A stretch of 64,000 bases of DNA from Micromonospora sp. WMMD1155. GTDB lineage: Bacteria > Actinomycetota > Actinomycetes > Mycobacteriales > Micromonosporaceae. Where the stretch lies: contig NZ_CP120742.1 of assembly GCF_029581275.1 (NCBI RefSeq), forward strand, positions 6,386,501-6,450,500. Direction: 5' to 3'. Of this stretch, positions 18,262-25,980 are shown in pieces. The translations under genes were made by a program, and so were the position numbers. How positions within the stretch are numbered: position 1 is the stretch's first letter; each line of letters begins with the position of its first letter. The notes beneath the pieces were generated by a model, which saw only the letters and a list, made by a program, of their open reading frames with translations, was not told where the DNA came from and did no database searches.

Positions 18262-18984
18262 ATGACGACGACTTCTCTTGCGCGGCAGACGGCTGACTCC
18301 TCTCCTGCGCTGCACTACTACGTGGTCTATGACGATGCGGGCGAACCGGAAGGGCTGTTGGCAGAGGAGTTCCTGCTCGCGGCGGACCACTCGTCCGCCG
18401 GTCTGGTGAGTGGCGGGTGGAGCCAATCGGAGGGCCGCTGGTGCGACGCGTCGGCCACGAGCCGGCGCCTACGCGTTGACGCCGCGCTACGAAAGCGAGT
18501 GACGCCCGTTGGGCGGGCAGCGGCGGCGGCACTCTATTGGGACCTTTGCGGGACCGATCTGCCGGAAGAGGCCGCTCTGCGGGCTTGTTTCGGCGCACCG
18601 CCGGCTCTGCCGCCGTCCCCCTTGCGGCTGAGCGGGTCCGAGCCCAGGCCGGGGTTTCACGAGACGCGCGTCTACCGGATCCTGTTTGCCGACGAGTTGA
18701 GCCCGGACGGCCTCGCGGCACTCAGTGAGGCGTGGCAGATGCCGGTCACCGGCGACCTTGCGGATCCCGAGGTGCGCATCCTGGGCGCGGTGCGCCGTCA
18801 GGTCTCCGGCGATGCCTTCCGTTGGGATCTACGCCGAGTCGCTGGGGGTGCCGCCTGGGGGCTGGATGTGACCTGCGATCTCCTCGGGGACCGTGATGAG
18901 GCGGTCGGCGTGCTGCTGCGCGGTCTGACAACGCAGATGCGGCAGCAGGGGCTGATCCCCGTCACCGTCGACCGTTTCCGCTGA
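18262..18984 (+). CDS. transposon cargo protein of unknown function
   Basis: The product has 240 residues and no family I recognise. It starts MTTTSLARQTADSSPALHYYVVYD and is acidic in its first third (DDAGEPEGLLAEEFLLAADH), with many Trp, Asp and Arg residues later, and ends QGLIPVTVDRFR. No membrane segment, signal peptide or catalytic motif stands out. It lies between the left-end repeat pair and a second copy of that pair, so it was probably gained as a cassette. No good Shine-Dalgarno precedes the ATG. Defence or regulation is possible but unsupported. Confidence 0.65.
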   Translation: MTTTSLARQTADSSPALHYYVVYDDAGEPEGLLAEEFLLAADHSSAGLVSGGWSQSEGRWCDASATSRRLRVDAALRKRVTPVGRAAAAALYWDLCGTDLPEEAALRACFGAPPALPPSPLRLSGSEPRPGFHETRVYRILFADELSPDGLAALSEAWQMPVTGDLADPEVRILGAVRRQVSGDAFRWDLRRVAGGAAWGLDVTCDLLGDRDEAVGVLLRGLTTQMRQQGLIPVTVDRFR

Positions 18985-18992
18985 GTGAACGG

Positions 18993-19022
18993 GTGGCGAG
19001 TTCTCATCCGAGGTGGCGAGGA
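18993..19022 (+). repeat. second copy of the transposase-site pair, upstream of tnsA
   Basis: GTGGCGAGTT (18993-19002) and GTGGCGAGGA (19013-19022) keep the 20-bp spacing and the intervening CTCATCC of the left-end pair. The second site overlaps GAGGAG (19018-19023), the likely Shine-Dalgarno of tnsA, so transposase binding here could repress the operon. Confidence 0.7.
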
Positions 19023-19033
19023 GTGATGTCCCG

Positions 19034-19813
19034 ATGCAGCGACAGCGGCGTGAAGGGCTTCCGGGCCCGGACGAGAACCTTGAGGTGATCTACCTGGACG
19101 GCCGGGGCGTCGAGCAACGCGTCCCCTGGGGCTGGCTGCCGGAGGTGGTCGATGAGCTGGAGCGGCCGGTGCGGTCGTTTCCGTCGTATCGGGGTCAGCG
19201 CAACTTCCCGGGCTGGTACTGGTCGGCGACGATGGGCCGCCGGGTCGGTTTCGAGTCGTGGGTGGAACGCGACCACCTGGTCGCGCTGGATTTCGACCCG
19301 TCGGTGACGGGGATCGTGTCGCAGCCGTTCTGGCTGCTCTGGCCTTGTGAGGGCAAGCCGCGCCGGCACGCACCGGACTTCCTGGTGCGCATGGACGGCG
19401 GGGCGGTGCTGGTGCTGGATTCGCGGCCGCTGGAGCTGGTCGAGGACGCGGATCGGCAAGCGTTCGCGGTCACCGATCAGGCGTGCGGGTTGCTGGGCTG
19501 GCGGTATGCGGTCTGGGACCGGTTGGAGCCGGTGTTGGTGTCCAACCAGCGGTGGCTGGCTGGCTACCGGCATCCGAGGTGCTTCGACGCGCAGGTCGCC
19601 GGGCGTTTGCTGGCGGCGTTCGCCAAGCCGCGTCCGTTGATGGACGGTGCCGAGGCCGCGGGGGATCCGTTGGGCACGTTGCCGGTGCTCTATCACCTGC
19701 TCTGGCGGCGGGAGTTGGTGGCGGACCCGTCGCTGGTGCTCTCGCATCGCACGGTCGTGCAGGTCGCTCCGGTGACAGACCGGCTGGCAATGGTGGGTGA
19801 GCGGGATGGCTGA
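19034..19813 (+). CDS. tnsA: TnsA-like transposase endonuclease subunit
   Basis: The 259-residue protein fits the actinobacterial TnsA-like heteromeric transposase endonuclease family. The nuclease core shows Glu74/Glu78 in FESWVERDHL, Asp115 in HAPDFLVRMDG and Asp129-Ser-Arg131 in LVLDSRPLEL. E. coli TnsA ends this motif with a lysine (E-x-K type); here Arg131 takes its place. TnsA cuts the 5' strands at the ends while TnsB cuts the 3' strands. ATG at 19034 is preceded by GAGGAG. The stop overlaps the tnsB start by 8 bp. Confidence 0.85.
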   Translation: MQRQRREGLPGPDENLEVIYLDGRGVEQRVPWGWLPEVVDELERPVRSFPSYRGQRNFPGWYWSATMGRRVGFESWVERDHLVALDFDPSVTGIVSQPFWLLWPCEGKPRRHAPDFLVRMDGGAVLVLDSRPLELVEDADRQAFAVTDQACGLLGWRYAVWDRLEPVLVSNQRWLAGYRHPRCFDAQVAGRLLAAFAKPRPLMDGAEAAGDPLGTLPVLYHLLWRRELVADPSLVLSHRTVVQVAPVTDRLAMVGERDG

Positions 19814-21923
19814 GCGGCCGGGTGTGTTGCGGGTCAACGACCGGGTGATCTTCGCGGGCGCCACGCACACGGTGGTGGCGATCTCGGGTAACGCGATCCG
19901 GTTGCTGTCGGCGGCCGGGACGACGACCGTGGTGGCGTTGCCGTTCCTGCTGTCCGCTGTCGATTTCGAGCTCGTCGGCGCGGCGCCGGCGTCGCGGGTG
20001 GACCCGCACGGGCTGTTGGACGCGCTGCCCGCGCAGGCGTTGCAGGCGGCGCGGGACTGGGAGCGGCACCTGATCGAGGTCGAGACCGGGCTGCCTCCGA
20101 ACGCTGAGGCGGATGCGGTTGCGCGGCCTGAGTATGACCCGGAAGTTCATCCGCTGGCTGTTCGGGAGGCGGCGAAGGCCGCGGAGTTGACGGCGGCCGG
20201 GTCGAAGACGAGTCTGCGCACGGTCCAGCGGATGCGCCGCCGTTACCGCGAGCAGGGGTTATGGGGTCTGGTCGACGCCCGGCACGCACGCGCGGCGAAG
20301 CCGACGGGAAACGTCGACGCGCGGGTGGTCGCCGCAGCGGCTGCGGTGGTCGAGGCGCAGACAGGCACGTCGACGGGCACGAAGTCGCGGGCGATCCGGC
20401 AGATCCGGCAGCTTCTCGACGACGAGCACGGCGAGGGTGTGGTCGCTTTGCCGTCGCAGGCGACCTGCTACCGGCTGTTGGAGGCGTTGTCGGCGGGCCG
20501 GTATTCGTTCGGGTCGGCGGTGACGCGCCGGCAGACAGCGAACAAGCCGGTCGGGGCCTACGCCGCGACCACGGCGAGCCGCCCGGGTGAGCAGGTTCAG
20601 ATGGACAGCACCCCGCTGGACGTCATGGCGGTGATGGACGACGGGATCCTCGGCCGCGCGGAACTGGTGCTGGCGATCGACATCGCGACCCGCACGATCT
20701 GCGCCGGGGTGCTGCGTCCGGTCGGAGCGAAGGCGGTCGACGCGGCGTTGCTGCTGGCCCGGGTGACGGTCCCGGAGCCGATGCGGCCGGGCTGGGATGC
20801 CGCGCTGGCGATGTCGGCGTCACGGATCCCGCACCAGCGGCTGGTCTCGCTGGACGCGCGGATGGCCCTGGCCGCGGCCAAGCCGGTGATCGTCCCGGAC
20901 ACTGTCGTGATCGACCACGGCAAGGTGTTTCTGTCCGAGGTGTTCCTGCGCGCCGCCGACACCCTGGGCATCTCGGTGCAGCCGGCGCATCAGCAGACGC
21001 CGACGGACAAGGCGATCGTCGAGCGGACCTTCGAGTCGATCAACACGCTGTTCTGCCAGCACGTCGCCGGTTACACCGGACGCGACGTGACCCGCCGCGG
21101 CGCCGACGTCGCTGAGCGGGCCGTCTGGACACTACCTGACCTGCAAGAACTGTTTGACGAGTGGGTGATCGCCGGGTGGCAGTCGCGCCCGCATGACGGA
21201 TTGCGGCACCCGTTCAATCCCGCGCAGGCGGCCTCGCCGAACGACGCCTACGCGGCCCTGGTCGCCGCGGCCGGCTACGTCCCAGTCGCGTTGACCGGTG
21301 AGGACTACATCGAGCTGCTGCCGGCGGACTGGCGAGCCATCGGTGACGGCGGCATCCAGATCGACTACCGCACCTACAACTGCGCCGAGCTGCGCCCTTA
21401 CGCCCGCAAGAACTCGGGCGTCGCCAGCCGGGCCGGGCGGTGGGAGGTCCACTACGACCCCTACGACGTCTCGCGGATCTGGGTCCGCAACCACCACCGG
21501 GGCGGCTGGATCACCGTCCCCTGGACTCACCACAGCGTGGTCGGGCAGCCGTTCGCCGACTTCACCTGGCGCGCGTCGCGCAAGGTCGCCGCCCAGCGTG
21601 GTCTGGACGACACCAACGAGATGGCCGTCTCGATCGTCCTTGCCGCCTTGCTGCGCCGCGCCGAGGAAGGCCCCGGCAGCCTCCGGGCGCTGGCGCGCAC
21701 CCGCACCGCTCATGCGATGGACAACCACCTGCCGCCGGAGCTGACCACCGCGGCGCTGGCCGGCCCCGCGCTCGCCGAACCCGTGCCACCGGCCGACCTT
21801 CCAGTTACACCCGGCCCGGAGCCCGAGCCGGAACTGGAGGAACGGCCGCAGGTTCTGGTCGGCGAGGTCGTGCCGTTCGCGTTGTTCGACCCGTTCGCCG
21901 ACGACCTGGAGGCGGGCCGGTGA
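19806..21923 (+). CDS. tnsB: DDE transposase, TnsB/TniA family
   Basis: The 705-residue protein has an N-terminal helix-turn-helix (SKTSLRTVQRMRRRYREQGL), then the integrase core with Asp267 in QMDSTPLDVMAV, Asp370 in VVIDHGKVFLSE and Glu406 in DKAIVERTFESI, giving a 35-residue D-to-E gap (DD35E). A Mu-type C-terminal beta-barrel follows (IQIDYRTYNCAELRPYA, WEVHYDPYDVSRIWVRN). It binds the end repeats and joins 3' ends to target DNA. ATG at 19806 was chosen; GTG at 19797 is also possible. The C-terminal tail is acidic and Pro-rich, as expected for contact with TniB/TnsC. Confidence 0.95.
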   Translation: MAERPGVLRVNDRVIFAGATHTVVAISGNAIRLLSAAGTTTVVALPFLLSAVDFELVGAAPASRVDPHGLLDALPAQALQAARDWERHLIEVETGLPPNAEADAVARPEYDPEVHPLAVREAAKAAELTAAGSKTSLRTVQRMRRRYREQGLWGLVDARHARAAKPTGNVDARVVAAAAAVVEAQTGTSTGTKSRAIRQIRQLLDDEHGEGVVALPSQATCYRLLEALSAGRYSFGSAVTRRQTANKPVGAYAATTASRPGEQVQMDSTPLDVMAVMDDGILGRAELVLAIDIATRTICAGVLRPVGAKAVDAALLLARVTVPEPMRPGWDAALAMSASRIPHQRLVSLDARMALAAAKPVIVPDTVVIDHGKVFLSEVFLRAADTLGISVQPAHQQTPTDKAIVERTFESINTLFCQHVAGYTGRDVTRRGADVAERAVWTLPDLQELFDEWVIAGWQSRPHDGLRHPFNPAQAASPNDAYAALVAAAGYVPVALTGEDYIELLPADWRAIGDGGIQIDYRTYNCAELRPYARKNSGVASRAGRWEVHYDPYDVSRIWVRNHHRGGWITVPWTHHSVVGQPFADFTWRASRKVAAQRGLDDTNEMAVSIVLAALLRRAEEGPGSLRALARTRTAHAMDNHLPPELTTAALAGPALAEPVPPADLPVTPGPEPEPELEERPQVLVGEVVPFALFDPFADDLEAGR

Positions 21924-22981
21924 GCACGCTGCCGATCGACGCCTTGGGCGATCTCCCGTCCGAGGTTCGTCACCCGCTGGCCACCAAGCAGGGCTGGGCC
22001 ACGTTCGTCGCCCAGATCAACCCCGAACCGCCGCGGCTGCTGCCCTCCGAGGATTGGAAGCGGCTGACCGCCTTCGAGCGGGACCTCTACAACGAGGCCC
22101 GCCAGGACTACCACTCGGCGTTGCTGCTGGTCGCGACCCCGGACATCAAGAGGATCATCCACACCGGCACGAAGCTGGTCGTGAACAACCGCGGCAAGCA
22201 GCTCGGTCGGCGCGGTCTGATCGTCTCCGGGGCCAGCGGCACCGGCAAGTCGACCTCGATCACCCAGCTGGGCAAGAAGTTCCAGATCGACCTGGAGCGG
22301 CGCAATCCCGGCGTCCGCGATCGCATCCCGGTCGTCTATATCGTGGTCCCACCCGACGCGACCCCGAAGATGCTGGCCACCGAGATGGCGGTCTTCCTCG
22401 GGTTGCCGACCTCGCCGCGCGACAGCCCCCAGTCGATCACCCATACCGTCGCCTCGGTGATGCGCCGGGTCGGCACCGGCATGGTCCTGGTCGACGAGAT
22501 CCACCGCATCGACCTGACCACCCGGCAAGGCAAGAACGCCTCCGACCAGCTGAAATACTTCTTCGACACGATCAGCGCCACGTTCGTTTACGCCGGCCTG
22601 GACCTCGACGAGCACGGCATGTTCTCCGGCATGCGGGGCCGGCAGATCGCCGGCCGGTTCATCCCGGTCAACACCATGCCGTTCACTCACCGCACCGCCC
22701 AGGACAAGCAGGACTGGGCCAAGCTCGTCGCGGCGATGGAACACGCCCTGCGGCTGCACCGCCACCAGAGCGGGACCCTCGTTGAGCAGGCCGCCTACCT
22801 TCATGACCGGACCGGCGGCATGATCGGCAGCCTCGACCAGCTCATCCACGAAGCCGCCAACGACGCCATCACCGACGGCACCGAGAAGATCACCAAGGCG
22901 CATCTCGACGCAGTCATCCTGGACATCGCCGCTCAGGCCCAGTTCACCCCGCCCCGCCAGCGCCGGGCAGGTCAGCGATGA
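21920..22981 (+). CDS. tniB: AAA+ ATPase of the transposon, TniB/TnsC family
   Basis: The 353-residue protein has Walker A GASGTGKST (residues 104-112) and Walker B MVLVDEIHRI with Asp192/Glu193. RQIAGRFIPVNTMPF and RTGGMIGSLDQLIHEAA match the TniB family. It polymerises on target DNA and passes target information from TniQ to the transposase. GTG at 21920 overlaps the tnsB stop (GTGA), so it is co-translated. Confidence 0.94.
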   Translation: MSTLPIDALGDLPSEVRHPLATKQGWATFVAQINPEPPRLLPSEDWKRLTAFERDLYNEARQDYHSALLLVATPDIKRIIHTGTKLVVNNRGKQLGRRGLIVSGASGTGKSTSITQLGKKFQIDLERRNPGVRDRIPVVYIVVPPDATPKMLATEMAVFLGLPTSPRDSPQSITHTVASVMRRVGTGMVLVDEIHRIDLTTRQGKNASDQLKYFFDTISATFVYAGLDLDEHGMFSGMRGRQIAGRFIPVNTMPFTHRTAQDKQDWAKLVAAMEHALRLHRHQSGTLVEQAAYLHDRTGGMIGSLDQLIHEAANDAITDGTEKITKAHLDAVILDIAAQAQFTPPRQRRAGQR

Positions 22982-23987
22982 AAACGTGGCAGCAGAGCGC
23001 CCAGCAACTCCCCGTCCAGGTCAGACCGGTCCGGGGCGAGACGACGATCTCTTTCGTCTTCCGGCTCGCCGAGGCCAACGAACTCGCCCGGCCCACGCTC
23101 CTACTGGGCGCCCTCGGCCTGCCCAACCGGGGCCTGACCCAGTTCCTAATCGACGACTACGAAGTCCGGCTCAACGCCCTGGCCCTGCAACGGCTGGAGA
23201 CCTTCACCGGCACGTCCCCGGGCTATCTGAAACGGTGCTGCCCGCACTGCACCACCCGGGCGACGCGCTGCCCGAGGAAATCCCCGCCACGCGCATCGTC
23301 AAAGCATGGAACCTGCGCGACCACTGCGACCACTGCACTGCCCGGCTCCCCGGCCGCCGAGCAGTCAAAGTTCACCCCTTGTATTTCCCCGTGCTCTGCC
23401 GAAAGCACCGTCGCTGGCTAGACACCAAGACCGACCTCACGAACACCCCAGAGATCCTCACCGCCCACCGCCGCCATGGCCGACTGCTCGCCGCCACGGG
23501 CGATCGCCAGTGGACCTACCAGCAGCTTCACCGCGCCACCTGGATCGTCGGCGAGTGGGCACGCCTCAGCTTCCGCACCCTCCCCCGGCTCCACGACATC
23601 TGGCAGACCAGAGGCAACGTCCTCCCCGGGCATCACAGCCCGTTCAGGCCCTCCGACCTGCTCGTCTATCCCGAAGCCGTCGGGCTGGCCGAGATCTTCT
23701 GCGATCTCGAATGGCGCCGCCACGTCGCGATGGTCCGAGACCTGGAGATGACGAACTTCTACAAACGCATCGCTGCACGCCTCAACCAGCCCCGCGACCT
23801 CGCCGACTGGCTCGGACGCTCCGTGATGCGCCTCCGCAAGCGAGGCGGCTACGACTGGGTGCCCAACCCGCTCCAGCACTGGATATCCCAGCACCGCAAC
23901 ACCCACAAGAAGACCCGCACCGAGTTCTACGAACGGCTCAACGGCTTCGGACGGACCCCTTTTCCGGAAACTCGCCACTTCAAATGA
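22978..23987 (+). pseudogene. tniQ: TniQ family targeting protein, one-base frameshift
   Basis: The N-terminus (VRPVRGETTISFVFRLAEAN and GALGLPNRGLTQFLIDDYE) is read from ATG 22978, which overlaps the tniB stop (ATGA). The rest, with a zinc motif CDHCTARL and VLCRKHRRWLD, lies one frame back. Adding one G in the run at 23234-23235 would give YLKRVLPAL and restore a 336-residue protein. TniQ normally recognises the target site. As read, translation leaves the TniQ frame and stops at 23421. No canonical slippery heptamer is present, so this looks like a mutation or a read error. Confidence 0.85.
23969..23978 (-). repeat. inner transposase site, right end
   Basis: AACTCGCCAC is the reverse complement of GTGGCGAGTT found at the left end. 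It lies within the last codons of tniQ, about 97 bp from the right terminus. Confidence 0.7.
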
Positions 23988-24047
23988 GGAACGATGACCA
24001 GTGACCACACCGAACCTAACTGGCGAACCGCAGTTCAACCCGGCTCA

Positions 24048-24075
24048 GACTCGCCAACTAAAACGAGGAGAGACA
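24048..24075 (-). repeat. right terminal inverted repeat of the transposon
   Basis: On the minus strand it reads TGTC from 24075, then 14 bp, then TTGGCGAGTC (24057-24048), matching the left end in sequence and spacing. The target duplicate GCGAG follows at 24076-24080. Confidence 0.9.
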
Positions 24076-24086
24076 GCGAGTGGCGG

Positions 24087-24866
24087 TCAGGCTGTCCGGT
24101 AGCGCGTGGCCAGCTCGGGGCTCTGCGCGGCGAACGCGGCGAGGTCGGCTCGGAAGACCGCGTCAAGGAGACCGGCGTCCTCGACACCCGGGGCGCAGAC
24201 GGTCTCCCCCAGTTCCAGGCCACGCAGGCTGGCGGTGACGACGTCGTCGGCCGTCATGCGAGGCACCCTGCTCATGTCCAGGCCCTGACGCTCGTGGAAC
24301 TCGGTGGCCACCACCCCCGGGCACACGACCTGCACGGTGACCCCGGTGCCCTCCAGCTCCGCGCTCAGGGTCTGCGAGATGGCGACGAGGTAGGCCAGGC
24401 TGCCGCCGTAGACGGCGCGGCGGGGCATCTGGGAGTGCGGGGCGGGGCCGCTGAAGGCGATCATGCCGGCCACGTTGATGATGGTGCCTTCACCCCGCTC
24501 CTGCATACCCGCGACCACGGCGCGAGTGAGCATGGTGGGGGCGAGGACCTTGACGTTGACCAGCTCGGCGGCCTTCTCGGCGGGGAGGTCGGCGAGCGGC
24601 ATGTAGTGGGCGACCCCCGCGTTGTTGACGAGCATGGTCAGCGGCTCGGTGGCGCAGACCTCGGCGACCGCCTCGATCCCCGCCGTGGTGGACAGGTCGA
24701 CGGCGACCGTCGTGACCGTGACCTCGGGGTGGGCGGCGGCCAACTCCTCCAGGCGGTCCTTGCGTCGGCCCACGATCACCAGGTCGTAGCCGTCGGCGGC
24801 CAGGCGTTCGGCGAAGGCCCTGCCGATCCCGGAGGTGGCGCCGGTGACGAGCGCGAGCTTGCTCAC
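24087..24866 (-). CDS. short-chain dehydrogenase/reductase
   Basis: The 259-residue SDR has the cofactor motif VTGATSGIGRAFAERLA, VGRRKDRLEEL after strand 2 (suggesting NADP), NNAGVAHYMPL and the catalytic Tyr/Lys region RAVYGGSLAYLVAIS. The last is unusual: the expected YxxxK reads YGGSLAYL, so the usual lysine is not where expected. GTG at 24866 follows GGAAG. It is divergent from an XRE regulator that likely controls it. The transposon inserted 6 bp downstream of its stop codon. Confidence 0.88.
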   Translation of the reverse strand: MSKLALVTGATSGIGRAFAERLAADGYDLVIVGRRKDRLEELAAAHPEVTVTTVAVDLSTTAGIEAVAEVCATEPLTMLVNNAGVAHYMPLADLPAEKAAELVNVKVLAPTMLTRAVVAGMQERGEGTIINVAGMIAFSGPAPHSQMPRRAVYGGSLAYLVAISQTLSAELEGTGVTVQVVCPGVVATEFHERQGLDMSRVPRMTADDVVTASLRGLELGETVCAPGVEDAGLLDAVFRADLAAFAAQSPELATRYRTA

Positions 24867-24993
24867 TGTTCTTCCTTCTTCCTGTGGTCGGCCGCCGCGG
24901 TCATCGCTCGGCGCCCGTGCGCTCGATGCGCCGGCACGAGGTGATTGTCGTGCTTTCTCATGCCCCAAGCCTGCGAAACGGCCGGGCGAGCAG

Positions 24994-25033
24994 CCAGACG
25001 TCTGGTCTTCCTGGGAACGCCGGTACCAGGAAG
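24994..25033. promoter_or_regulatory. candidate operators between SDR and XRE genes
   Basis: CCAGACGTCTGG (24994-25005) is a perfect 12-bp palindrome. Two bases later CTTCCTGG (25007-25014) and CCAGGAAG (25026-25033) form an 8-bp inverted repeat with an 11-bp spacer. Both lie in the 197-bp divergent promoter, nearer the regulator, and could be its binding sites. Confidence 0.5.
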
Positions 25034-25063
25034 GCCGGAGTCGGGGCGGGCACACTGGCAGTC

Positions 25064-25903
25064 GTGGCAACGACGGAATTCGGGCAGGCGGTGCGCCGCT
25101 GGCGCGAGCGGGTCCCGCCGGAGAGCGCCGGACTTCCTGTCGGCGGTCAGCGGCGTACCCCCGGGCTTCGACGCGAGGAGCTGTCCCAGCTCGCCGGGAT
25201 CTCCGTCGACTACCTCACCCGACTCGAACAGGGTCGCGCCACCAGCCCGTCGCCACAGGTCGTCGAAGCCCTCGCCAGAGCCCTACGGCTGGCCGCCCCC
25301 GAACGCGCGCACCTCTACCAACTGGGCGGGCTGCGGCCGCCGGGACCGGACAGCGTGCCCGCCCACCTCACGCCCAGCGTGCAGCGCGTGCTGGATCGGC
25401 TGACCCACACCCCTGTCGCCGTCTTCGACGCCGCCTGGACGCTCCTGCTGGCCAACCCGCCCTACGCCGCCCTCATGGGCGACCCGTCCGGACGGCACGG
25501 CCACCAGCGCAACGCGGTGTGGCGCAACTTCCTCGACCCCAGCGACCGGGTACGGCACACCCCGCAGTCACGGCACGCCCTGCAGAGCGCCTTGATCGCC
25601 GACCTGCGCACCGCCACCGCCCGCTACCCGGCCGACCAGCATCTCAACCGGCTGGTCGCCGAACTGCGCCTGCACAGTGACCTGTTCGCCGAGCTGTGGG
25701 ACACCGGCATCGCCGGTCAGCACGAAGCCGCCCGCAAGACGATCGTCCATCCGCACGTCGGCGCTGTCACCCTCGACTGCGACATCCTCACCGTCGCCGG
25801 CAGCGACCTGCGCATCATGGTCTACACCGCCGAACCCGGGACCGAGGACGCCGAGCGTCTCGCCCTGATCACCACCCTCGGCATCCAGACACTCGTCGGC
25901 TAG
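25064..25903 (+). CDS. XRE family regulator with MmyB-like ligand domain
   Basis: The 279-residue protein has an N-terminal HTH (RTPGLRREELSQLAGISVDY and LTRLEQGRATSPSPQVVEAL) and a C-terminal PAS-like MmyB domain (PVAVFDAAWTLLLANPPYAAL, VWRNFLDP). This family often regulates a divergent SDR gene, as here. The GTG at 25064 was chosen because the HTH domain begins directly after it. The ligand may be a fatty-acid-like or xenobiotic compound. Confidence 0.9.
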   Translation: MATTEFGQAVRRWRERVPPESAGLPVGGQRRTPGLRREELSQLAGISVDYLTRLEQGRATSPSPQVVEALARALRLAAPERAHLYQLGGLRPPGPDSVPAHLTPSVQRVLDRLTHTPVAVFDAAWTLLLANPPYAALMGDPSGRHGHQRNAVWRNFLDPSDRVRHTPQSRHALQSALIADLRTATARYPADQHLNRLVAELRLHSDLFAELWDTGIAGQHEAARKTIVHPHVGAVTLDCDILTVAGSDLRIMVYTAEPGTEDAERLALITTLGIQTLVG

Positions 25904-25980
25904 GGGTTCATCTGCGGCCGAGGATCGGCGCGATCGTCACCATACGATCGCTTCCCTTCTCATTATCGGAGGTCCGGGCC

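Larger units (their letters stand above)
18130..24075. mobile_element. Tn7/Tn5053-like transposon, complete, 5,946 bp
   Basis: Both ends read TGTC, 14 variable bases, then TTGGCGAGTC in inverted orientation (18130-18157 and 24075-24048). The 5-bp duplication GCGAG flanks it (18125-18129 and 24076-24080). Inside are a cargo gene, tnsA, tnsB, tniB and tniQ, the last four linked by 4- to 8-bp overlaps. TnsA plus DDE TnsB predicts cut-and-paste movement. The tniQ frameshift suggests it may no longer choose targets normally. The flanks show insertion between the SDR stop codon and its terminator. Confidence 0.93.

Noticed and set aside
23221..23260. Programmed -1 frameshift in tniQ
   Set aside because: No X-XXY-YYZ slippery heptamer or obvious downstream stem is found at the frame change; loss of one G explains it better.
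24018..24030. AACTGGCGAA near the right transposon end as another transposase site
   Set aside because: It has the opposite orientation and four mismatches to the terminal 10-mer.
18130..24075. Possible CRISPR-associated transposon
   Set aside because: There is no cas gene, repeat array or crRNA-like sequence in the element or its flanks. tniB and tniQ alone do not make a CAST.
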